Assembly: GCA_009193035.1 (NCBI GenBank)
Contig: SWDT01000185.1
Location: forward strand, 124,001-188,000
DNA length: 64,000 nucleotides
From: Halicephalobus mephisto
Taxonomy: Eukaryota; Nematoda; Chromadorea; Rhabditida; Panagrolaimidae
Reading direction: 5' to 3'
The position numbers and the translations under genes are program-made. Below are positions 20,628 to 32,790 of this stretch, one piece after another (position 1 is the first letter of the stretch; every line of letters starts with the position of its first letter). The notes beneath the pieces are model-generated. The model was not told where the DNA came from. It saw nothing but the letters and a program-made list of their open reading frames with translations, and made no database searches.

Positions 20628-23560
20628 ATGTCGACTAAACCGATCAAAGTACTGGCTGTGGGTGACGTGAATGGAAAATTCGAAGAACTTCTTAAAAAAA
20701 TAACGATTGTGAACAAGAAATCTGGTCCGTTTGATTTGCTTGTTTGTGTGGGAGAATTCTTTGGTCCAGATCAAATCATGAATCAGAAGATAGCTTCAGG
20801 TGAAATTAATTTTCTCATTCCGACCTATATTTTGGGTCCATGTTGTCCTTCTACGTCCCAATTTTATCCAGATGAAAATGCAGAATTTTCGCCGAATTTG
20901 ACATATTTAGGAAAAAAAGGAATTTTAAATTCTGCTTCTGGATTAACGATTGCTTACATGAGTGGAATCGAAGCCACAGGAGATTCAAATCGACAATTTG
21001 AATTTTCGGAGAAAAATGTAGATGATTTACTTTTGCCAGTTAGATCTCAAAGTGGATTTCTTGGAGTGGATATTCTTCTGACATCCATATGGCCGGCTGA
21101 AGTAAGTTTTGTTTAATTATATAAAAATTAAAATTTTTACGAAATTAAAAAAATTAATTAATTTTGATTTAAAATTTTTGATTTTTTAAAATTTGTTTTT
21201 TGGAAATTAAAAAATTAATTTTTACTGAAATTTTTGATTTTTTAAAATTTGTTTTTTGGAAATTAAGAAATTAATTAATTTTGATTTAAAATTTTGGATT
21301 TTTTTAAAAATTAATCAATTTTTATTGAAAATTCTGAAATTTAGTTTTTTAATTTGTTTTATGCGAGAATTTTAAAATATTAAAAAAATTAAAATTAATT
21401 TTTTAACAAAATTATCGCGATACTGATTTTTGGTGTTTTTAGAAACTTTAAAATTAAAAAAGTTTATTTTTGTAATAAATTTTCTGATTTAATTTTTTTT
21501 GACTTTTACATAAAAATTAATTTTTTAAATTTTTATTTATTTAAATGTTTTTAGGTGGCGAAATTTTCTCCAAATACTCCTATGAGGGAAATTCAAGGCT
21601 CGAAATTGCTTTCTAGATTAGCCACAGGCTTGAAACCTAGATACCATTTTGCTGGACTTGGTTGTCATTACGAAAGGACTCCTTATAGAAATCATCGAGT
21701 TTTGGTCGAACCGGCTCAACATACAACTAGATTTATCGGTTTATCTTCGGTTGGGAATTCTGAAAAAGAAAAATGGATATATGCTTTTAATTTAGTTCCA
21801 ATGAGGAAAATTTCTAGAGATGAATTAACAGCACAACCTTCGAATGCTTCGGAATTTCCATATATGGATATTTTGCAAGAATATGTTTTAAAAAAAAGAG
21901 AAGAAGACGCAAAAAAACCGGAAAATCAATTTTTCTTCGATGTTAATGCAGATTTGAATGAAGAAGATCCAATTGATCGAGGAGGTAGGAAAAGAAAACG
22001 TTTCGATGATGATAGACCGGCTAAACAATATATCCCAACAGATAAATGTTGGTTTTGTTTGTCGAATGTTAAAACAGAAAGACATTTGATTGTTGCTGTT
22101 GGTGAAAAAGCGTATTGTGCGATGCCTAAGGGTCCGTTGACAAATGATCACGTTATGGTACTAAGTGTAGAACATGTTCAATCTATGGTTACGGCAGATG
22201 AGAAACTTAGAGATGAAGTTAGAAAATTTAAAGATGCTTTTTCATTGATGACAAATGGTGATGGAAATGTGTTAGTTAGTTTTGAAAGAAATTACAAATG
22301 TTCACATATGCAAATCCAACTTGTGCCTGTTCCTAAATCTAAATCCAAAATTTTAAAAAGTTCTTTCATGAATGCTGCACAATTGGCCGGAATTGAACTA
22401 ACAGTAATGGACGAAAAAGATCAAGTTTGTTTTTTTACAGTAATTAATATTAGATTTTTTTAATTTAAAAATTTTTGAAAATTACAAATTTATTTTAACT
22501 ATTTTTATATGGTTATTTTGAAAGTCGTTCTATGTGGATTTTTATTTTTTATAGAACTTTGAAATTTTAGATGTTCTTAAAATTAGGGGTTAGTCTTCAG
22601 AATGCAGCATTCTGAAGGTTAGTTTCTGATTTCAGGTTTAGAATCTACAACTTTGATTGCATAATAAGTACTTGTGAATTAGTTGTAACTACAGAATAGG
22701 AATATAAACGTCTAGGACAGAAGTGTCGCATAACCAATTTTATATATTTTTAAAGTTGAACAACAAGTACTTAGAATGGGGTAATTGAATTTGTAGATTC
22801 TGAATTTGAAGTCAAAATCAATAACCAACATTCAGAACCTTATATTCCAACTTCAGATTCAGAATCTACGAGGTTCCGAATGTTAGTTATTGATTTTGGC
22901 TTCAGATTCGGAATCTATGAATTCTGTTGCATAATTACAAGTGCTTTTTGTTCAGTTATAATTATGAAATTAAGATATAAATCTTCAAGGCATAAATGTC
23001 TAAGATATCAATATTCCATAACCAATTTTATATTTTTAAAGTTGAACAATAAGTACTTAGAATGGGGCACTCGAACTTGTAGATTCTGAATCTGAAATCA
23101 AAATCAATAACCAACATTCGGAACTTCGTAGATTCTGAATCTGAAGTTGGAATATAAGGTTCCGAATCTTAGTTATTGATTTTGACCTTAGATTCGGAAT
23201 CTACGGATTCTCGTGCTTCATTTTAAACACTTCTTGGTTGATTTTAGTCGTAAAACGGAGACACAAATGCTGCATAATCATTAATTATATACTTTTTAGG
23301 TTTGGGATTTGGTCTTTGAAGGTACACCGTACTTTTGTGTTGAATTACCCGATGGAACAAGGTTGTTCACGAGACAAATGAATAAGTTTCCGCTTCAATT
23401 TGGTAGAGAAGTTCTGGCAGGTCCGAGTTTGCTGGATTGTGAAGAGAAAGTTGACTGGAAAAGTTGTGTTCTTGGAGAAGAAAAAGAAACAGAAATTGCG
23501 AAACAACTCAAAAATAAATTTAAACAATTTGATCCAAATGCGGATTCAGATTCAGATTGA
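20628..23560 (+). CDS. CWF19L1: CWF19-like protein 1 homologue (spliceosome/lariat-associated)
   Basis: Exons 20628-21101, 21555-22424 and 23300-23560 encode 534 residues (human about 538). The N-terminus has the metallophosphatase-like CwfJ region (KVLAVGDVNGKFEELL). A basic KRKR segment precedes the C-terminal CwfJ/HIT-like domain, with CWFCL at about residue 323, DHVMVLSVEHVQS and HMQIQLVPVP. The end LQFGREVLAGPSLLD..DWKSC matches CwfJ_C_2. CWF19 family proteins act late in splicing, related to the lariat debranching factor Drn1. The second donor is GTTTGT, a weak one, and the last intron (875 nt) holds a large imperfect duplication. Confidence 0.95.
22600..23260. repeat. Intronic imperfect duplication with inverted segments
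   Basis: Within the last CWF19L1 intron, a block containing AAGTACTTAGAATGGGG, a run reading TAGATTCTGAATCTGAAG and AATCAATAACCAACATTC occurs twice (about 22750-22860 and 23045-23160). Each copy is followed by its own inverse (TTCAGATTCGGAATCTA, TTAGTTATTGATTTTG), giving hairpin potential. It explains why this intron is long. Confidence 0.7.
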
Positions 23561-23949
23561 TTGTTTTTGGATTCGATGAATCTTGTTGAATTAAATTTTA
23601 ACTTTTTTAATTATTTGAAAGTTTATTTTGGATATATGAAATTTGTTTCCAAGGTGTTGGGGATTTGGTTGAAGATATGGATTCTTGGAAAAAAGTTTGA
23701 ATTCAAAAATTGAAAGTTTTGAAAACCTGACAACTCTATGATTCATCGGATTTAGGACTTGTCTCATTTAAAAATCGGATTTAATGAATTATATTAAATT
23801 TCGTTTTAATTGGAATTTAAATTTTTTTCGTTATAAATACTTTCAAATTATTTTTTCACTATTATTTGTAAGTTTATCTTCGAAAAGTTTATCGAAGAAC
23901 TTGCTGGATACCGTAGTTTCGTCGAAATTAATAAAATTTACTAGTGTTA

Positions 23950-24172
23950 GATCGTGGTTAGTAGTTCCTGATCCGCGGATAGATGAGATATATGTAAAAC
24001 AACTTTATAGGGCCAAAAATACGAGATATAGAACAACTTTTACAAAAGTATTGCGCAATCTTAAATTCCCGCCAATGTACAATTGTAAATTTTCCTTTGG
24101 TCCTCAGGGTATTTCCCTTCGGCACCAACGCTGTGTGGCTTGTACTCAAATAGATCGTACACAATCCAACAG
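23950..24172 (+). repeat. Gene-fragment repeat, copy 1 of an inverted pair
   Basis: About 220 bp matches 25190-25413 on the opposite strand at roughly 85-90%. It lies in an open frame from 23784 to 24203 with no stop (landmarks QLYRA, LRNLKFPP, GPQGISLRHQRC). The protein is not recognised. Copy 3, decayed, is at 36060-36250. Copies 1 and 2 lie about 1 kb apart in inverted orientation. Confidence 0.75.
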
Positions 24173-24308
24173 TATGCGATATTGTGTCATTCTATATAAG
24201 TGACCAAATCATCGAAGTCTTTGTTTTTGGATTTCTTCTTTGAGTGTGAGGTGATTTTTACATCTTGTTCTGATAGTGTCATTTCTGAGATCATCAAGAA
24301 AGAAAATT

Positions 24309-24460
24309 CCTATATATAAAAAATCATAACTTTTTGCTCCGTAACAATCGTCACATTTTTATAAATATTCAATTTTTTGAAGAAAATATAACTTAATAGT
24401 GATTATTATTATTTATTATTGCACTAAAAGTTACGTTTTTTGTGTAGTATTCTTCGTAAA
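24309..24460 (-). repeat. Dispersed repeat, copy 1 (second at 32377)
   Basis: This segment shares AACTTTTTGCTCCGTAA, ACAATCGTCACATTTTT, CTAAAAGTTACGTTTTTTG and GTAGTATTCTT in order with 32377-32570. Read on the minus strand its end supplies TATATAG, an acceptor-like sequence. Confidence 0.7.
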
Positions 24461-25197
24461 CATCACATTTGGAACTTTTCTAGTTTTTTAAGTCTGCTTT
24501 TAGTAGTACTTATCGTATCCAATGGTACTTGTTGCTTTCCGATTGTTGAGGTTAAAAAGGATGAATATATATATTCTCTTTGCTTGCAGAAAAAACACAT
24601 TTCTTAGAGGAATTTAATACGTTTTTAATTTTCTCATTTTGTTTTTCTTTGGTTTTAGTTTTTCCTCCACTTTATAATTCCTAGTACTGACATCTATGAT
24701 ACTTAAAATCACAGCTAGTAGTCCTTTGTTTTTAGGATCTGGCATTTGTATTCTGAGATCCAAAGCTCATATAGTCCCAAGAGCGACAGTAGCCATCATA
24801 GCTCGTACAGTTCAGTACTATTCGTCAAATAAGTTCACAGTTCATTTGTATCTGCCTATCTCAACATGTTCATGAATTTTCTTCAATATAGTTCTGCGTT
24901 AAATTCAACAATGACCAATTATTTCAATGATCGAAGACAAGTGTTCTTAAAAATTGTCTGCTTGTCTCATTGTAAAAGACTAGACTTTTGCAGAAAACTT
25001 GTTTTTTTATCAACTTTGTTTAAAACACAAACATCAATTTACCTGAAGTGAAAGAATTCAAAGTTTTTGGTTTAATCCCATTTAGCAAATAGGTCAGAAG
25101 GTCGATCCCCAGGAAGTAAACAAGTAACGCTTCTTCTCATCAGATTTAATCAGATTCCTGTCCTTCAGATGCAAGTTGAACGTTTGTTTCTGTTGGA

Positions 25198-25421
25198 TTA
25201 TGTACGATCTATTTGAGTACAAGCCACACAGCGTTGGTGCCGAAGAGAAATACCCTGAGGACCAACGGAAAATTTACAATTGTACGTTGGCGGGAATTTA
25301 AGATTGCGCAATAATTGTAATAGAGTTGTTTTGTATCTCGTATCTCCGGCCCTATAAAGTTGTTCCCACATATTTGTGTCTACATACGGATCCGGATTCC
25401 TCAGCGACGATCCAACAGTTT
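25198..25421 (-). CDS. Putative exon, copy 2 of the inverted gene-fragment pair
   Basis: After an acceptor (ATATTTAG) an open segment of 73 codons runs to TAA at 25198: DPYVDTNMWEQLYRAG..., LRNLKFPP, GPQGISLRHQRC, CTQIDRT. Copy 1 (23950-24172) keeps the same frame open with conservative changes, which suggests coding. A second frame is also open over the 3' part and continues past 25198 (KQTFNLHLKDRNLIK), so the true frame is uncertain. A donor (GATC then GTACAT) is also possible. No start exon or known domain was identified. Confidence 0.35.
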
Positions 25422-28400
25422 CTAAATATCTAATTTAAGCACTGAACTGTGATTGTTACTATCGTTCTTAGTACTGTATAAGCTCTACATTTTGGGATAA
25501 AACATCAGATCGTATAAGACAAGTCCAGCGAGCTCTGTGTATGAACTATATAATTTAATCGAGTCCTTTGTCAGCATCAGATTCTTTTTCGCTGAGCATT
25601 TTTATGAACTTGAATCATCTTTAAATAAATTCAAAGTTGTTTTTTTATCTATATAATAATATTTTTCCTTCTTAATTGGAAATCAGGATTTCAAAAAATC
25701 AAATCCTCTGAAAATTTTGATCAATTTTACAGTATTATTTTCAATACTTAGATTTGAAAGATTATCTCGGATTTATTTAATCCGTCTATTCCAAAGACTA
25801 AAAATTAAATTTTTACAAGTGCAAATTATTTGCATCAAAAAGTGACTTTTTCCAAAAATCGAAAATTGGCCATTTTTGGTGTTTTTAATTTGTTCTGAAG
25901 ACGTTCGGGTTTCTGTGAAATTTGGTTTTTCCGGAGGTCGACGTTGGAATCAGAACTGGTTTCCGAAAGATGCAGATTAGAATGTCCAAAATAATCAAAA
26001 CTTTCGTCAAGATTCTTTAAACTTGCTTTGGTTCTTCTAGGTGACAAATCAGGTTACAGATGACGAGGTTAAAATTCGAAAATGGTCCTTGAGGAATCAA
26101 TTCACTTTGAATTTGTTTTTTTGGAAAAAGTGTTTTCAATATTAAATACACCATTATAAAAAGTGGGAATGAACGTTGTTAGAAAATTGTTCAGACACGA
26201 ATTTTGGGAATTGTTGAAGAACTTTTCGAGTTTGACACAGTGTACTGAATTCTGAAAAAATGTGTAATTTTTTGCTGGATTCTATAAAATTCTAGAAGTT
26301 TATATAAGATTATAGAAGTTTTTATAAGATTCTAAAAATTTATAAGATTCTAAAAATTTATATAAAATTCTAAAAATTTATATAAAATTATAGAAGTTTA
26401 TGTAAGAATTTAAAATCTTATATAAAATTACACAAGTTTATATAAAAGTTTAAAAATTTATAAAATTTATAAAATTATAGAAGTTTATATAAGATTCTAG
26501 AAATTTATATAAAAATTTAAAATCTTATATAAAATTATACAAGTTTTTATAAAAGTTTAAAAATTTATATAAGATTCTAAAAATTTATAAAATGTATAAA
26601 ATTACAGACGTTTTTATAAAAATTTAAAAATTTATAAGATTCTAGAAATTTATATAAAATTATAGAAGTTTATATAAGATTCTAAAAATTTATAAAATGT
26701 ACAAAATTACAAAAGTTTTTATAAAATTTTATATAAGTTTAAAAATTTATATTATAGAATTTTATATAAAAGTTTAAAATTTTAAAATTTTTCAGAAATT
26801 CCTCAATTTTCGAAAATTCTAAAAATTATAAAAGTTTATTATATGAAAATTTTAAATAAATATGATTCTAAAAAATGAAATATTATGATTTCCACAATCA
26901 GAAATCTCTCTGGATTTCCTCGAGTGGATTCAAGTGGATTTGCTTCGATTCCTTCCGTGGGAGGACATGGCCACTTTTGTCTCATTTAGAAGCGATATCC
27001 TGGATGAATAGTCTTTGATCTAATCCGGCCATTTTAGTTTTGGAATTTTTATTTTTCAAATTTATTAAAATTAAATATTTTAAAAAATATAAATTTTTTC
27101 AAATTCATTAAAATTAAATATTTTATAAAATATAAATTTTTTTAAATTTATTAAAATTAAATATTTTATAAAATACAATTTTTTTAATTTGTAAATTGCG
27201 AAATTTTGTTTTTCTTTGAAAAAAATTTAATTTGATAATTTTTAAGAATTTTTGGAATTAAAAAAGTGGAATTGAAGAAATTTAATATTTTAGAAATTGA
27301 AATTGCAGATTGCGAAAATAGAAAGTTTTAAAAATTTCTTTGATTTTAGAAATTTTAAATTTTTTTTGATTTTAGAAATCTCATTATAGAATTTTAGAAT
27401 TTCTTTGATTTTAGAAACTTTAAAATTTTTCTGATTTTAGAAATCCCACCACAGAATTTTAAAGAATTTTATAGTTTTAAAAATCATAGGAAATAAAATT
27501 ATTAATTTTCAAACGTTACTTACATTTAAAGATTCTCCTCAAAATTCTTCGAAAATTCAAAGACCAAAATTTGAAAAAAGTGATTTAAATGTTTCAAAAT
27601 GGAAATAAACAGGTCTCACTAGACTCTAAAACTTAAGAAGGATAAAAAGTAGGTTTCAAATGGTTTTAAATCTTCCTCATGATTAAAAGTATTTTTAAAA
27701 AATCGTTCAAAATTTGATTATTTAAAAAATAAATAATTTTTACATTTCTGTGGAAACTTCTAAAATATAGTTAATTTAGAAATTTTTAGATTATTTTAGA
27801 AATTTTAGAAATTTTTAGATTATTTTAGAAATTTTAGAAATTTTTAGATTATTTTAGAAATTTTAGAAATTTTTAGACTATTTTAGAAATTTTAGAATTT
27901 TCGAGAATCTCATGGAAAATTGAAATTTTCCAGAATTTTTTAGTTTTTAGAATTTTATGAAAGATTCTGAATTTTTTAGAATTCTACAGTAATTGTTAAG
28001 CTTTTCCAGAATCTCATGGAAGATTCTAAAGTCTTCTAGGATGTAATAGAATTTTCGAAAATCTTATAGAAGTTCCTAAAATCTTTAAAAATATTTTAGT
28101 TTTTAGAATTTTGTAAAAATTTTCGTCTTTCCAGAATTTCATGGAAGATTCTGAATTTTTTAGAATCCTACAGTAATTACCAGATCTTTTTACAATATTA
28201 TGGAAACTTTCAGAATTTTATGAACGTTTTTGAAAATTTCTAAAATCGTCTGAAATTCAGATTTCTTAAATTTTCTAAAAAAGTATAAATTTGTGTTTAG
28301 ACAATTTTTGAAAATTTTTATTTTTTATTTTTTATTTTTTATTTTTATAACATCCTATTTTGAGTCCAAAATTTGCAGCAAAATGATTTTCGTGACATCA

Positions 28401-28960
28401 CTGATTATCGGTTTTTAGCTACGTCATTTTGTTTTTTATTATGTTCATCAAAAACGCCCAAAATCCGAGTTTTTATCAATTCTTAAGTTCCTTGACCTCC
28501 TTCGATACATCCTTCAGGTCATATTTCGCCAAATTTGAATTCGTCATTTAACAAAAATCCTCGGATGGGAGTCGCCCAAAATGTGTTTATATAAAACATG
28601 CTTCTGTAATTTGACTGACCTCGAAAAATGTAAAAATTTTTTGATTACATTTTTTTTCGCTAATTTCGTTTATTTTTGAATTTCGCAATCGGCTTTAAAA
28701 CAAGTTTCACACGCCAGGTGCGGCTGTACTCGGAAATAACAAAATTGAATTTTTTATATTTTTAATCCATTTTTTTGAATATTAATTCTCAGGTGTGATC
28801 ATTACAGTTGACATGTGAACTTTTGTCTGGGTGGTTGAAAAAGTACTTTTTTGCTATATTTAGAATTTAATTTTTTTTACCAAACACGTACATTTACTAA
28901 CTTTGGAAATTTGAAAAAATTAAAAGATATATTGTAGTTTTAAGGTGAGCATTAGAATAT
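25422..28960. other. Gene-poor AT-rich DNA with simple arrays
   Basis: 26280-26870 is an array of 20-30-bp AT-rich units (TATATAAGATTCTAAAAATT). 27778-27895 carries about four copies of a 29-bp unit (TTTAGATTATTTTAGAAATT). GC-richer patches at 25860-26045, 26905-27030 and 28430-28620 have short open frames on one or both strands but no complete gene structure. Nothing else was recognised. Confidence 0.5.
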
Positions 28961-30590
28961 GAATTTAGATTTTAAAAAGTGCTTGTCTGAGGTTAGGAAG
29001 TAGAATAAAAGTACAAATTTTTATTCATCTTCCATTGATGTCTAATTAAGACAATTTTGATAAAATTTATAGTCCATTTTATAGCTATGAGATTCTGATA
29101 ACAATTTTTCTAGAGTAAGATAATAAAGTAAAATGCATGCTATATATCTATATTTAGCTGAGATAATGTTTAAAGTAAACTATACTTTATATATTATAAT
29201 ATATCTATTCAGAATCTACAAATTTTAAAAAGTACTTTTCTAAGGTTAGGAAGTAGAATAAAAGTACAAATTTTTATTCATCTTCCATTGAAACTTAATT
29301 AAGACAGTTTGATACAATTTTTAACTCATTTTATAGCTATGAGATTTTGATAACCATTTTTCTTTAGTTAGGTATAGGGTAAAGTACAAATTTACCACAC
29401 ACAGAGATTTAGTTGAGATATTTTTTAAATAAACTATAGTTGACTTTATATACTATAAGATATGTATACAGAATCTGCAGACAGATTTTGACAAACAGTT
29501 TTCTGAAGTGCGAAAATAAGCTAAAAATAAAATCTCATCCATCGCGTGTTGAAATTAAACTAATTTTTGAGTTCAACTTATAACTCATCCTGTAGTTCCG
29601 ATTTACCTATTCGTAATCTATAGAGGGATTCTGATGGAACTTTTTCCAGACGACATAATAGACTAAAGTACAAAATCTCATCTATCGCGTGTTGAAATTA
29701 AACTAATTTTTGAGTTCAACTTATAACTCATCCTGTAGTTCCGATTTACCTATTCAGAATCTATAGAGGGATTCTGATGGAACTTTTTCCAGACGACATA
29801 ATAGACTAAAGTACAAAATCTCATCTGTCGCGTGTTGAAATTTAATTAAAGTGGTATTTGATACAATAGTCTACTTTGTACTTATTGAGTGCATATTCAG
29901 AATCCACATTTATATTCTAATAAGCACTTTTATAGAGTAAAAGAATATATTGAAAATGTAACATTTCATAAATCATGACTTGAGAAAGCGGAAGTAAACT
30001 TGTTCATTGCGTTAGTGAATGTTTAATATATTATTTCCCATGCTTATGTTTTTTATTTCAATTTCATCAATTGTAATAATTTTCCTTTGTAATTAGGACA
30101 GTTTCTCCTACTGATTACAACTATATAATTAGGTGTTCGAAAAAGTGATTAGAAACATTCAAAAATTTAAGCGAATGTGTTTAGGTAGTTGACGAGCAAC
30201 GGATAAATCATTTTGAAAGCGCTTTTTTCTATTTTTATTTTATCAATTGTAGTAGTTCTTTTTTCATAATTAGATCTCTATTGTCTGGCACTTACAACTG
30301 TATAATTGGGTGTTCAAAAAATTAACTAAAAAAGTGGAGAAATTCAAGCGAATATGTTTAGATAGTTGACAGACTCTTGGTGAACCATTTTCAAAGCGTT
30401 CTTTTTCTACTTTAATTTTATCAATTGTATTAATTCTTTTTTAAATTAAATCTACATCTTCCACTGATTCCAGCTATGTAATTAGTTTTTCGAAAAAGTG
30501 GTCATAAACACAAAAAATCGAGATTTAAAGATTTCCTAGGTTACGTTGTTCTGACAAGAATCTTAGTAAAATTAAATTACAGATTCTGAG
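28960..30590. repeat. Dispersed repeat family, copy 1, with internal tandem units
   Basis: 29855-30590 is strongly similar to 42215-42955 and more weakly to 54300-55150. Shared blocks include a stretch reading GAAAGCGCTTTTTTCTATTTT, TCTCTATTGTCTGGCAC, and AAAAATCGAGATTTAAAGATTT near the end. Inside, a unit of about 170 bp recurs, and 29520-29850 holds about 2.5 copies of a 143-bp unit with TCATCTATCGCGTGTTGAAA. Confidence 0.75.
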
Positions 30591-31126
30591 TACGCTAGAA
30601 TAATATACAATTTATCTTAGAATTCTCACTAAACTAAATGTACTTTTTAAGTGGTTATTTAAATTTATCTTTACTCTTAGGTTCTGCTGGTCTTATCTTT
30701 TTGAACTAACACTTAGTGAATTTTGCAGAATGTCTGGCTGTTTTTTCTATCCCCAATAATCGGATTTCTACTCCATTTTTAATCTTCTCTATTAAGCTTT
30801 AGATCTATCTATTGCCTTATTTGTCCAATATGGTCTTTCGGAATAAATAGCACAATCAACTGTACAAAATAACGGAAAGTATGATAAGTCCTCCTGAGAA
30901 ATTCGTTGATTGTGTATCTTGTGAGCTTATGACGAATCTTATGATGGTCCCTAGCACTCTATATAGTTCCTTCATTATGGATTTATCTAAAGATAAACGT
31001 GTCTTACAAATGACAACAGAGTAAAACGGAATGAAGTCAATATGTCATAACTAGTCTCAACATCACAAGGAGAAATCATATATCGTTATTTACCACGTTC
31101 AGTTACTTTTTCTCCGAAATTTCACT

Positions 31127-31275
31127 TACCGTATTTGCTCTATTTGTGGCACATCCTGAAGGTTTGAATGAAAGGAAGCTGATATGTGCAACAACAAAGT
31201 TAGATAACATACAAGTTCCTGATAGATTGATCGAAAAATAGTGGCACATGTGCCACAAATAGAGCAAATACGGTA
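31127..31275. mobile_element. MITE with perfect 28-bp inverted ends
   Basis: 31127-31154 and 31248-31275 are exact reverse complements, beginning TACCGTATTTGCTCTATTTG. The terminal TA could be a TA target duplication, as in Tc1/mariner-derived MITEs. Next to the right arm lies a 16-bp palindrome GTGGCACATGTGCCAC (31241-31256). The interior is about 90 bp without coding capacity. Confidence 0.85.
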
Positions 31276-32376
31276 TATTTGAAAATGAAAGCTCTCATTA
31301 TGGTCTTCAAATGTTTCCGTAGTGGAGGTGACGTCAATTTTAGACTATTCTTTACGCGAAATCCTGTTTCCAGTGGTAAACGATAAAACTGATTATAGTT
31401 ATCAAGGATTGTCAAAACGGGCGTTGGCTTGATTATCTTCTTATGTCATTATTTGCGGAAAATTCCACTTGCAACGATCAATAGGCGTAATTATCATCAA
31501 TTTCAGGAACGTTCGCTCCAGAATTTGATTTTGCACAACTTAGGTTTAGTTTTACACGGATATTCACTGACACTAATAAATGCACAAAGTCGTCATTGTG
31601 GATTTTCATGACAAAAGTTTACTTCGCTTTTTTAGGGTATTATTTGCACAAAAAGTTGTTTATAAATGAAGTGGATTACTACGGACTTTTTGGGTTTTCG
31701 CTCCAGGACCAGACTTCATGATTAGATTGCGTTCAGACGGAAGTTTACTCAGATTATTAAATAACCTAGGTTGTCATAGTTATTGAGGACTTCCGTCATA
31801 GAAGTCACCTCCGGTCTATTCTTAAGGCAATATTTGTAAAAAATTCTGCTCGTATTTGAAAATTAAAAAATCTTATTATGGTTATCAGGGACTTTCGCGA
31901 TGAGAGTCAACTTCACTATATGTTGTTAGATTACTACTCGTGCGAAATCCTACTCACATGTGAGAATGAAAAGACTTATCATAATCATCAAAGTTTCGCG
32001 ACGAAAGTTTATTTTCTATCATTCTTAGTTTTTTGGACGAAATGACACCAGCACGTGGCGGAAAAAGGGCTCATCATGATCTAGGGGTTTTCTTGAAAAA
32101 AAATTGACTTCATTTTTTGGGGTTGGTCGGTTAGAGGAAATCCGACTCGCGATGGTAAATGAACGGACTTCTTTGGTCTTCGAGGATTTCGTAGCGGAAA
32201 TCGAGTTCCTGTTCTGGGATAAATTAAAAACAAAAGGTTTACATTTTTATTAATCTTTGTTCATTTAAAAAAAATTAAAAGATCTCCGTAATTAATCCTA
32301 TCTGAAGCGCTGGATGCGAAGACGGATCAGAGTGGCCTGATTTCCGAAGTTAACACCGGCTTTTTTTAATTCTTGA
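31276..32376. other. Degenerate repeats and a minus-strand exon-like patch
   Basis: 31300-32225 carries degenerate ~115-bp units with motifs such as GACTTTCGCGATGAGAGT and TTTCGCGACGAAAGTT. At 32293-32376, on the minus strand, an acceptor (TTTCTATAG) is followed by 27 codons (ELKKAGVNFGNQATLIRLR) and a stop, with AATAAA beyond. It looks like a last exon but no upstream exon was found. Confidence 0.35.
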
Positions 32377-32570
32377 ATAACTATAGAAATACAAAAAAAA
32401 TAACTTTTTGCTCCGTAAAAATTGCGAAATGTAACGAAAATATGACACAATCGTCACATTTTTCATGAATATTTGACTTTTGTGACGAAAATTAAAAATA
32501 ATAGTAACGATTTGAATTTGTTACTGTACTAAAAATTACGTTTTTTTATGTACAGTATTCTTGATATTTT
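32377..32570 (-). repeat. Dispersed repeat, copy 2 (first at 24309)
   Basis: Same order of blocks as 24309-24460: AACTTTTTGCTCCGTAA, ACAATCGTCACATTTTT, CTAAAAATTACGTTTTTTT, ACAGTATTCTT. It is longer because of an extra segment (ATATGACACAATCG region). Confidence 0.7.
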
Positions 32571-32790
32571 TCAATTTTGCCGCTATTCGTTTATGTGATT
32601 CTAAAAATCCAAACTTAAAATTTTTATTCCAATGTTAAATTTTCTGATATTTTCGTTTTTATCATTAAAGTAAAATCCCTTGAATATTCCTTTCAAAAAA
32701 AAATTTTTTTCGTTTTTAATCGGATTACGGTATCTGTCTGATCTTCAACGTCGAAATCTGAAATTTGATTGTAAAAATTTTTGAAGGAAA

